NCBI GenBank assembly: GCA_002492335.1
Contig: DKYD01000003.1
Span: 8,265-21,002 of the forward strand
Source: Lachnospiraceae bacterium UBA7109
GTDB lineage: Bacteria; Bacillota; Clostridia; Lachnospirales; Lachnospiraceae
Length of the DNA stretch: 12,738 bases
Direction of reading: 5' to 3'
This document shows, piece by piece, positions 6,887 to 12,738 of the stretch. Numbering within the stretch: the first letter of the stretch is position 1; every line of letters begins with the position of its first letter. The translations under genes were made by a program, and so were the position numbers. Below the pieces are notes generated by a model that ran no database searches, was not told where the DNA came from, and saw nothing but the letters and a program-made list of their open reading frames with translations.

Positions 6887-7341
6887 CAATGCTCTTTCTC
6901 CTGTTCTTTCAGACTATCCAGTCCGATTTTCACCAGTTCCAGTAATCTTTTCCACTCCTTTTCCAGATACAAATATCCAAGAAGCGCTTCAAATCCCGTC
7001 GCTCTGCGGTAATCTGTTACAGACTGGTTCTTTGCCGGACTTACACTTTTCGCATTGCGGCCCCTTTTATAGACCGCATGCTCTTCTTCTGTCAGATATC
7101 CCTGCATCGTGCGCATCATCAAAGACTGTGTCTTTGCCTGCACGTAAAAACTTGTCTCTGCGTGAAGCTTCTGTACCTGCTTGTTTCCCTTATTTATGAT
7201 CAGTGTCTTAATAATCAGATCATAAATACTGTCTCCAATATATGCCAGCACAAGAGGGGAATAGTCCTTCGTATCTATTTCCTGCATTTGAAAATTTTCC
7301 TGCATACAGGAATCAAACTGCCACTCTACGCCTTTTTCCAT
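6886..7341 (-). CDS. mrnC: Mini-ribonuclease 3 (Mini-III)
   Basis: An RNase III-like enzyme without the double-stranded RNA-binding domain; in B. subtilis it trims the ends of 23S rRNA precursors. The 151-residue length fits. The RNase III fold motif is YIGDSIYDLIIKT (about 34-46) with catalytic Asp37, and the second acidic site is in ATGFEALLGYLYL (about 114-126) with Glu118. The basic segment KRGRNAKSVSPAKNQSVTDY (about 92-111) is typical of Mini-III. The first ~25 residues, before DTKDYSPLVLAY, are longer than in many relatives, so a start at M13 or M19 is possible. The ATG at 7341 has AAGGAG 4-5 nt upstream and overlaps the end of cysS by 16 nt in another frame, pointing to translational coupling. 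The TGATG overlap with rlmB places two 23S rRNA maturation genes in tandem. Confidence 0.92.
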   Translation of the reverse strand: MEKGVEWQFDSCMQENFQMQEIDTKDYSPLVLAYIGDSIYDLIIKTLIINKGNKQVQKLHAETSFYVQAKTQSLMMRTMQGYLTEEEHAVYKRGRNAKSVSPAKNQSVTDYRRATGFEALLGYLYLEKEWKRLLELVKIGLDSLKEQEKEH

Positions 7342-8732
7342 TTTACTCCTTCTCTCGTATCTTCCAAAACAATTCCTTTGCCAAGAAGTTCATCACGAAT
7401 TGCATCTGCTCTCGCAAAATCTCTTGCCTTGCGGGCCGCCTGACGCTCTTCAATCAGTTTTTCAATATCCTCTGCCAGAATCTCTTCTTCCTTATTTACA
7501 ATAATTCCAAGAACATCTGTCAGTTTTTCCAAAAGATCAGACAGCTTCTGCAAATATTCCTTTGAGCTTTTTGCATTTGTATTCGTATTGCAATATTTTA
7601 CAAAATCAAAAATCGCAGCGATCGCATCTGCTGTATTGAAGTCGTCATCCATAGCCGTCTCAAACTTCTCTGTAAATACACCCGTCTGTGCATACGCTTC
7701 TTTCTCTGCCTCGCTCATTTCTTCTGCGGATGCATTTTTCATAAGAAATTTCAGGTTCTCAGCCGCATTGATGATACGCTCCAGCCCGTTCTTTGATGCT
7801 TCCATCAGATCCGCACTGAAGTTCAGCGGACTTCTGTAATGCGCACTCAGCATAAAAAACCGGAGCACCTGGAGATCGTACTGTTCACTGATCTCACGCA
7901 CAGTACGGAAATTTCCAAGAGACTTGCTCATCTTACGGTTATCAATATTCAAAAACGCATTGTGTAGCCAGTATTTTGCAAATTCTTTGCCATTTGCCGC
8001 CTCACTCTGCGCAATTTCATTTTCATGATGTGGAAATACAAGATCCTCTCCGCCGGCATGGATATCTATCTGCTCGCCGAGATATTTCTTAGACATCACG
8101 GAACACTCGATATGCCATCCCGGTCTTCCTTCACACCACGGCGACTCCCATGCAGGCTCTCCTTCCTTTTTTGGCTTCCAGAGAACAAAATCAAGCGGAT
8201 CCTCTTTCTCATCCTCGCCGGTCACAAGAAGAGAACGTTCACCGGAACGAAGGTCATCCAGATTCTTATGGGAAAGCTTTCCATAATCTTTGAACTGACG
8301 GGTACGGAAATATACAGTCCCGTTCTTCTCATAAGCATATCCTTTTTCAATCAATGTACCGATCATGTCGATCATGCCGCAGATTTCTTCTGTTGCAAGA
8401 GGATGCTTCGTTGCAGGCTTTACATTCATTCCTTCCATATCCTTCTTGCATTCTGCAATATAACGTTTGGATACTTCGTCCGCTGATACTCCCTCTTCAA
8501 TCGCCTTCTTAATGATCTTGTCATCTACATCTGTAAAATTCGATACATAATTTACCTCATATCCTTTATACTCAAAGTATCTTCTGACCGTATCAAATAC
8601 AATCATCGGTCTTGCATTCCCGATATGGATAAAATTATACACCGTCGGACCGCAGACATACATCTTTACCTTTCCTTCCTCTAACGGAACAAATTCTTCT
8701 TTTCTCTTTGAAAGTGTGTTATACAATCTCAT
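7326..8732 (-). CDS. cysS: Cysteinyl-tRNA synthetase
   Basis: Joins cysteine to tRNA-Cys with ATP. The 468 residues are normal for this class Ia synthetase. YVCGPTVYNFIHIGNARPM gives the HIGH-type motif HIGN (36-39) and the first zinc ligand Cys27; Cys210, His235 and Glu239 are the other expected zinc ligands (GWHIECS and HHENEIAQSE). NRKMSKSLGNF carries KMSKS at 267-271. The C-terminal region (about 290-468) is the helical DALR-type and anticodon-binding part. The ATG lies 3 nt after the cysE stop; GGAGG is 11 nt upstream, inside cysE, a long spacing that suggests coupling. Pairing cysE with cysS links cysteine supply to its use in translation. No T-box leader fits in the space before cysE. 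Confidence 0.97.
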   Translation of the reverse strand: MRLYNTLSKRKEEFVPLEEGKVKMYVCGPTVYNFIHIGNARPMIVFDTVRRYFEYKGYEVNYVSNFTDVDDKIIKKAIEEGVSADEVSKRYIAECKKDMEGMNVKPATKHPLATEEICGMIDMIGTLIEKGYAYEKNGTVYFRTRQFKDYGKLSHKNLDDLRSGERSLLVTGEDEKEDPLDFVLWKPKKEGEPAWESPWCEGRPGWHIECSVMSKKYLGEQIDIHAGGEDLVFPHHENEIAQSEAANGKEFAKYWLHNAFLNIDNRKMSKSLGNFRTVREISEQYDLQVLRFFMLSAHYRSPLNFSADLMEASKNGLERIINAAENLKFLMKNASAEEMSEAEKEAYAQTGVFTEKFETAMDDDFNTADAIAAIFDFVKYCNTNTNAKSSKEYLQKLSDLLEKLTDVLGIIVNKEEEILAEDIEKLIEERQAARKARDFARADAIRDELLGKGIVLEDTREGVKWKKA

Positions 8733-8735
8733 CTG

Positions 8736-9425
8736 TTATACTTCCTCCTTATCTGCTTCTATCTGCTTATTCTGCATACGCAGCTTCTTTTCCAGTTCTT
8801 CCATTCTCTTATAAAGACGGATATTATCTGCCTGAAGCTGGCGAATATCATTTGCTGTCGGATCTGGAAGATGAACCTGATCCATATCCATACGCGGAAT
8901 CTTCTGGTCGCCCATCTTTACGACTCTTCCCGGAACACCTACAACCGTACAATTCGGCGGCACCTCTTTCAGCACTACACTCCCCGCTCCAATCTTTGAA
9001 TTTTCCCCAATTGTAAAGGAGCCAAGAACCTTCGCCCCGGCGCTGACCATAACATTATCGCCAAGCGTCGGATGACGTTTTCCGTGTTCCTTTCCGGTAC
9101 CACCAAGCGTCACTCCCTGGTATAACGTTACATTGTCTCCAAGCTCTGCTGTCTCACCGATAATCACACCACTTCCATGATCAATAAACAGCCCTTTTCC
9201 GATGGTTGCCCCCGGATGAATTTCAATTCCGGTCTTTCTTGCCGTCCGCTGGGAAATCCAGCGTGCAAGAAAATAATGTTTATTTATATACAGCTTATGC
9301 GCAATGCGGTATCTTAATATCGCTTTAAAACTGGGATATAAGAATACTTCCATATTCGTCTTAATCGCCGGATCCCGCTCCCGTATCACCTGTATTTCTT
9401 CTTTAATATAAGATATCATGCCCAT
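8736..9425 (-). CDS. cysE: Serine O-acetyltransferase
   Basis: Transfers acetyl from acetyl-CoA to L-serine, giving O-acetylserine, the substrate of cysteine synthase. In this 229-residue protein the N-terminal helices (1-60) precede a left-handed beta-helix of hexapeptide repeats (about 65-175). Diagnostic segments are GIEIHPGATIGKGLFIDHG with His83, VTLGGTGKEHGKRHPTLGD with His118, and GAGSVVLKEVPPN. After the beta-helix comes a charged tail (about 190-229: IRQLQADNIRLYKRMEELEK) with coiled-coil character, slightly longer than in many short CysE proteins. The ATG has AGGGAG 7 nt upstream. It is the first gene of the cysE-cysS-mrnC-rlmB-sigH block. No clear promoter is visible in the 71-nt gap upstream, so transcription may enter from the cassette before it or from an unrecognised promoter. 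Confidence 0.95.
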   Translation of the reverse strand: MGMISYIKEEIQVIRERDPAIKTNMEVFLYPSFKAILRYRIAHKLYINKHYFLARWISQRTARKTGIEIHPGATIGKGLFIDHGSGVIIGETAELGDNVTLYQGVTLGGTGKEHGKRHPTLGDNVMVSAGAKVLGSFTIGENSKIGAGSVVLKEVPPNCTVVGVPGRVVKMGDQKIPRMDMDQVHLPDPTANDIRQLQADNIRLYKRMEELEKKLRMQNKQIEADKEEV

Positions 9426-9442
9426 AATATCTCTCCCTTTTA

Positions 9443-9491
9443 CAGAATTTTCAAAAAACAGAAAACGTTCCCTATATTAACATTTGGAAAC
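9443..9491 (-). terminator. Weak terminator-like hairpin between the PqqD-like gene and cysE
   Basis: After the PqqD-like stop, the minus strand reads GTTTCC, a 13-nt AT-rich loop, then GGGAAC. These pair over 6 bp (one G-T), followed by GTTTTCTGTTTTTTG. The T-rich tail is good but the stem is short and the loop large, so termination, if any, is probably partial. This is the only candidate boundary between the accessory cassette and the housekeeping operon. Confidence 0.22.
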
Positions 9492-9496
9492 TGCGA

Positions 9497-9763
9497 TCAT
9501 TCTTCCAGTATCCCTGTCTCCCGAAGCTTCTGAAGAAATTTTTCAATCCCCTTCTTCGCTTCCTCACGATTTGTATCATATTCAGCAAGCATCGCATCAA
9601 GCATCTCCTCCTCTGTTGTATCACCGCTGAGCAGATTCCACAGAAAAGCTCCGGTTTCATTTAAATTTAACATTCCACGAAAACTTTCAGATGCCTCTCC
9701 TACGGGAACAACAACTCTTCTTTCTCCTACCTTCCGCATCAAAAAACCATCTTTTGCCTTCAT
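9497..9763 (-). CDS. PqqD-like small protein (RRE-type fold)
   Basis: An 88-residue protein with the PqqD-family layout: a short N-terminal beta region (VGERRVVVPVGEA), the signature LNLNETGAFLWNLLSGDTTEEEM (split at about 32-54), then two helices to the end (EEAKKGIEKFLQKLRETGIL). Relatives act as peptide-binding chaperones (RiPP recognition elements) that hold a precursor peptide for a modifying enzyme. Others sit beside HprK-like kinases and nucleotidyltransferases in surface-polysaccharide loci, where their ligand is unknown. The start has AGGAGG 9 nt upstream, in a 44-nt gap after the nucleotidyltransferase gene. No radical-SAM protein, lasso cyclase or small precursor is visible in the window, so peptide binding is a family inference only. 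It is the last gene of the cassette. Confidence 0.82.
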   Translation of the reverse strand: MKAKDGFLMRKVGERRVVVPVGEASESFRGMLNLNETGAFLWNLLSGDTTEEEMLDAMLAEYDTNREEAKKGIEKFLQKLRETGILEE

Positions 9764-9807
9764 CTTTCACACCCTCCTTTTCATTATTCCTTTTCGTTTC
9801 TGATATT

Positions 9808-10851
9808 CTATATATTCAGTTCTTCAAACAGCTTCTTTTTTTCAAACACCTCATTCTGATCTGCCTTTACTTCCCCCAGAACCTTCGATGCTCTTCCTCT
9901 TCTTTTGAATAATGCCCGGAAAATCCTCTGCATCCATGCTGCCGGAAGCAAGACCGGATATTTTTCCAGATAAGGATACTGCTGTTTCATCAAGTCCAAT
10001 GGGAAAAAGATAATCCGAAGCCGTGTCCGGAACTGCCACTGCCTTACTGTCTTGCAATCTTCCCGCAATGCGCCTGCTGCCTTCCACACCTGATAATGCC
10101 TTACCGTTCCATAAATCCCGCTGTTTATTATATAATCTGTCAATGCATCATATAAATCATTTCCTTCTGCACCTTTAAACCAGATATCCGCCAGCTTCCT
10201 GATGTGTTGATCAAACGCTGTCATATGAATACTTTCCAGCTCTTTGCCTATATAATTCCAATCCAGCTTTTCTTCCATCTTATCCAGGAACTGCCAGATA
10301 TCAACGACCGAGCGGATTCCGCTTCCTCCATTCTGAAAATGCTTCACCAGATGTGTCAGCATAAAAATATAGAAATCCTCCCATCGAAGACGGTAGACAA
10401 ACTTTCTTCCCTCCAGAAGCTCTGCCCTCGGCCATATATTTTCATAATAACCGGAAAACCTCGAAACCTCCGACATCAGCCCATGGTGCATTTCTATATT
10501 CATGAAAGGCATTCGGAAATAGACATTATGATTATCATCCTTATGGTCACACGCATATCCCTTCGATACCAGAATCCGATCCACGTCTGCTTCCTGCTCC
10601 GGACGGTATATAATATCCAGATCCGCCATCATCCGCAAATCCGGGCGGGGATAAAACTGCTTCATCAGACATCCCTTCAGTAAAATACACGCAATCTTAT
10701 TTTTCTCAAATGCATCCAGCACTTCCTCCAACGCAAAATGCTGTATTGCTTCCCTTGCCGATCCAAGATTTCCTGCCCGTTGAAGCTTCCCCCGGATTTC
10801 TTCCGGCAGCTGCATTTTCTGTGGCATCTTCTCTATACCGAACCAGACCAT
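9808..10851 (-). CDS. Uncharacterised nucleotidyltransferase, N-terminally truncated by an in-frame TGA
   Basis: This 347-residue open frame resembles the uncharacterised nucleotidyltransferase family NTP_transf_5. The key segment is ILLKGCLMKQFYPRPDLRMM followed by ADLDIIY (76-82), where the two Asp (77, 79) form the metal-binding D-x-D of the polymerase-beta fold. EMHHGLM (120-126) and WEDFYIFMLTHLVKHF are also typical. The true gene appears to start at 10989: the 46 upstream codons are in frame and read as family sequence, broken only by TGA at 10894-10896. The ATG used here is internal, with GAGG only 2 nt before it, a poor initiation site. The catalytic core is intact, so a shortened protein could still act if made. 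Substrate unknown. It lies between the kinase-like and PqqD-like genes. Alternatives are a true nonsense mutation, a sequencing error, or readthrough. Confidence 0.8.
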   Translation of the reverse strand: MVWFGIEKMPQKMQLPEEIRGKLQRAGNLGSAREAIQHFALEEVLDAFEKNKIACILLKGCLMKQFYPRPDLRMMADLDIIYRPEQEADVDRILVSKGYACDHKDDNHNVYFRMPFMNIEMHHGLMSEVSRFSGYYENIWPRAELLEGRKFVYRLRWEDFYIFMLTHLVKHFQNGGSGIRSVVDIWQFLDKMEEKLDWNYIGKELESIHMTAFDQHIRKLADIWFKGAEGNDLYDALTDYIINSGIYGTVRHYQVWKAAGALREDCKTVRQWQFRTRLRIIFFPLDLMKQQYPYLEKYPVLLPAAWMQRIFRALFKRRGRASKVLGEVKADQNEVFEKKKLFEELNI

Positions 10852-10893
10852 TTCCTCAATTTTATGATGCTTACTTATTTTATACAGGTAATT

Positions 10894-10989
10894 TCAATCC
10901 GGATATTCTTCTGCTGCCGGACATCTTTCTCCGGTCAGCCCATATCTGATAATATCAAACAAATATTTCCATTCATCTCTTCTGTCCAT
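10894..10989 (-). pseudogene. 5' fragment of the nucleotidyltransferase gene, ending at a premature TGA
   Basis: ATG at 10989 follows the kinase-like stop codon by 2 nt and has AGAGGA 5 nt upstream, a proper start. It runs 31 codons (MDRRDEWKYL at the start, AAEEYPD at the end) to TGA at 10894-10896. Past the TGA the same frame continues NYLYKISKHHKIEEMVWFGI straight into the downstream open frame. In related nucleotidyltransferases a tryptophan commonly sits at this point before a helix of this kind, so TGA most simply replaces TGG. As a free product it would be a 31-residue peptide; I see no reason to think it functions alone. Confidence 0.78.
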
Positions 10990-10991
10990 CT

Positions 10992-11702
10992 CTATCCTCT
11001 CATCGCTTCGTATGCCGTTTCTACAGCTTCTAAAGAAATGCTGCATTTCAACAGATAAAAAGGAATCCGTTCTGTCATCCGGTCCATCATCTCCATAAAC
11101 ACAATAATTTCCTCCCGTTCCACAGGAAGCAATACCTGTTTAAACAACCGGTTGACAATCTCACTGTCTTCCACTTTTCGTATCTTATTTTCCAATCCCC
11201 GTTCCAGGAAACAGACTGCCTTCACCGGAGCACATCTCCGGCATCCGAAGTTTTCCTTTCCCATCCACGGAGTTCCATACGCATACAGCCTGTTATCCCG
11301 CCACCGCATAACAGGCTTATCCCCATTAATATAAGATGCCTTCCCCTTAAAATATTCCATCCAGAGCTTCGTATGCGTCGTCTTCCCGACTCCGCTTCTT
11401 GCCGCAAAGACATATGCTTCCCCATCAAGCTCCACTACTGCCCCGTGCATCACAAATGCAGAAAACGCAGTCAGCTTCCTTGCAATCGCCCGGTATATAC
11501 AGATACTTTCACAATACCCTTCTGTAACCGACACTTCTGCTTCTTTTTTCTCTTTTGAAATATCTTCTTCCGAAACTTCAATCACCATATCCGGACGCAT
11601 CATCTCTTCTTTGCAAATCCATGCCTCACACTGCTTTTTTATATAAGCATATCGATGACGAATCTCTATCGTCAAATCAACCATTTTTATTTGAAATTTC
11701 AC
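10992..11702 (-). CDS. HPr kinase/PEPCK-like P-loop protein
   Basis: A 236-residue protein related to the HPr kinase/phosphorylase and PEP carboxykinase fold. MHGAVVELDGEAYVFAA (85-101) leads into the P-loop ARSGVGKTTHTKLW (101-114, Lys107). SYINGDKPVMR (123-133) holds the acidic metal site, and YGTPWMGKENFG with APVKAVCFLER (142-168) is the block conserved in this group. The first ~70 residues have no recognisable domain. It is too short for true HprK and lacks its N-terminal domain, so it probably phosphorylates something other than HPr; similar kinases modify RiPP peptides or occur in polysaccharide loci. The GTG start at 11702 is preferred over ATG 11684 because GGAGGT is 8 nt upstream of it. 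It overlaps the ABC ATPase gene by 26 nt, and the next gene starts 2 nt after its stop. Confidence 0.82.
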   Translation of the reverse strand: MKFQIKMVDLTIEIRHRYAYIKKQCEAWICKEEMMRPDMVIEVSEEDISKEKKEAEVSVTEGYCESICIYRAIARKLTAFSAFVMHGAVVELDGEAYVFAARSGVGKTTHTKLWMEYFKGKASYINGDKPVMRWRDNRLYAYGTPWMGKENFGCRRCAPVKAVCFLERGLENKIRKVEDSEIVNRLFKQVLLPVEREEIIVFMEMMDRMTERIPFYLLKCSISLEAVETAYEAMRG

Positions 11703-12738
11703 TCGTCAGAACCTCCAAATCCGGATATACTGTATATCCCCAGTTTTTCACACTCCAGCGAATCTGATACTGTGAAAATGTATCCTCTGTCACTTCAAAG
11801 GCAAAGGCATGTGAAAGCCACGCATGGCGTCTCTGTCTGCCTTCTCCAATCGGCTCCACCGCCGCCAGTTCAACCGTGTATTCCCCCTTTGCCAGGCCTT
11901 CCGTCTGAAAACAGAATACTGTCTGCACAGATGCATCTTTATCAAAAGCCCCAAGACTTTTGGAGACAGCCGTTCCGATCACCTGTCCGTCCCTGCTCCG
12001 GACGGTAAAACGTATATGCACGTCTTCTACACGCTCTTTCACAAGAAACCCAAGCCGGAATCTTAATCCTTCAGAAGCCGGAATCATATTTGACCTTTCA
12101 ATATCCAGCCATTTAAACTGCAGATTCCCGGTCGTCCTTCGCACTTCTCTCTCTTCTGTATAATCATAGTGAAGCTTCATCCGCACTACATCACCAAAAT
12201 ACTTTGCTATTGCCTCCTCCGGCTCCCCGTCAAAAACTAATTTTCCCTTTTCCAAAACCAGACAGCGGTTGCAAAGTGTCCGAATCGTTTCCATATTATG
12301 AGACACATACAGAATCGTCTTCTGCTCATCCTCAGACAGCTCGGAAAGCTTTTCCAGACATTTTTTCTGAAAACGCATATCTCCAACCGCCAGCACCTCA
12401 TCCATCAGAAGGATCTCTGCATTCAAATGTGCCGCAACTGCAAACGCAAGCTTCACATACATACCGCTGGAATATCTCTTTACCGGTGTATCAATGAATT
12501 CTTCACACTCAGAAAACGCAATAATATCTTCTAACTTATCTTCAATCTCCTGCCGCTTCATTCCAAGAATTGCACCATTCAGATAAATATTCTCTCTGCC
12601 GGTCAATTCCCTGTGAAAACCTGTCCCGACCTCCAGCATACTGGAAATCCTCCCTTTAATCCCAATAGCACCCTCACTTGGAGCCGTTACTCTCGAAAGG
12701 AGTTTAAATAAAGTTGATTTTCCTGCTCCATTTGCTCC
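11677..12738 (-). CDS. ATP-binding subunit of a polysaccharide ABC exporter (Wzt/TagH type), 5' end outside window
   Basis: The reading frame is open to the window edge, giving 353 visible residues; the N-terminus is cut just at the Walker A motif GANGAGKSTL. Then come the Wzt-type Q-loop region LEVGTGFHRELTGRENIYLN (35-54), the ABC signature YSSGMYVKLAFA (89-100), Walker B ILLMDEVLAVGD (109-120) and the switch His in ILYVSHN. From about residue 195 a C-terminal beta-rich domain (LRFRLGFLVKERVEDVHIRF) resembles Wzt_C, which in O-antigen exporters binds the capped glycan end. With a Wzm/TagG-type membrane partner, presumably encoded upstream, it would export an undecaprenyl-linked polysaccharide or teichoic acid. 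The kinase-like gene starts inside its 3' end. The glycan is not identifiable. Confidence 0.92.
   Translation of the reverse strand, partial: GANGAGKSTLFKLLSRVTAPSEGAIGIKGRISSMLEVGTGFHRELTGRENIYLNGAILGMKRQEIEDKLEDIIAFSECEEFIDTPVKRYSSGMYVKLAFAVAAHLNAEILLMDEVLAVGDMRFQKKCLEKLSELSEDEQKTILYVSHNMETIRTLCNRCLVLEKGKLVFDGEPEEAIAKYFGDVVRMKLHYDYTEEREVRRTTGNLQFKWLDIERSNMIPASEGLRFRLGFLVKERVEDVHIRFTVRSRDGQVIGTAVSKSLGAFDKDASVQTVFCFQTEGLAKGEYTVELAAVEPIGEGRQRRHAWLSHAFAFEVTEDTFSQYQIRWSVKNWGYTVYPDLEVLTSEISNKNG

Noticed and set aside
9764..9807. Hidden precursor peptide gene between the nucleotidyltransferase and PqqD-like genes
   Set aside because: The 44-nt gap is too short and has no start codon with a ribosome binding site other than that of the PqqD-like gene.
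10894..10896. Selenocysteine decoding of the in-frame TGA
   Set aside because: The residue expected at this place is Trp, the protein has no redox role, and I saw no clear SECIS-like hairpin directly after the codon.

Overview
The window looks like chromosomal DNA of a gut-type Firmicute, most likely a Lachnospiraceae member. This is inferred from moderate GC, AGGAGG-type ribosome binding sites, the sporulation sigma factor sigH inside a cysE-cysS-mrnC-rlmB-sigH block of Bacillus/Clostridia type, a bacterial GlnRS, and an SLH-anchored secreted protein. No species can be fixed from sequence reading alone. Every convincing gene is on the minus strand, so transcription runs from position 12738 down to 1. 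No gene-free stretch exceeds 300 bases.

In transcription order, region A (12738-9497) is an accessory cell-surface or peptide-modification cassette. It holds the ATPase of a Wzt/TagH-type polysaccharide ABC exporter (its start lies outside the window), an HPr-kinase/PEPCK-like P-loop protein, an uncharacterised nucleotidyltransferase and a small PqqD-like protein. The first three are packed tightly enough to be translationally coupled. The nucleotidyltransferase reading frame is longer than its open frame suggests: 46 codons upstream of the apparent ATG are in frame and coding, but a single TGA at 10894-10896 interrupts them, at a site where the family usually has tryptophan.

Region B (9425-5490) is the conserved housekeeping operon cysE, cysS, mrnC, rlmB, sigH, with overlaps or gaps of 0-20 nt. 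It covers cysteine synthesis, cysteinyl-tRNA formation, 23S rRNA maturation and methylation, and the entry into stationary phase or sporulation. The 71-nt gap between regions A and B has no convincing promoter and only a weak terminator-like hairpin.

Region C (5482-3536) holds a tRNA-Thr(GGU) gene with its own near-consensus promoter and a strong terminator, then glnS with its own promoter and a terminator-like hairpin. Region D (3498-1) holds a MocR/GabR-type PLP-dependent regulator followed 26 nt later by a secreted protein. That protein has a signal peptide, a transglutaminase-like domain, a Pro/Asp/Glu repeat linker and three SLH domains. A strong hairpin after its stop codon lies at the window edge.

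The part most worth pursuing is region A: a kinase, nucleotidyltransferase and PqqD-like set attached to a glycan exporter, with one member carrying an apparent nonsense codon.
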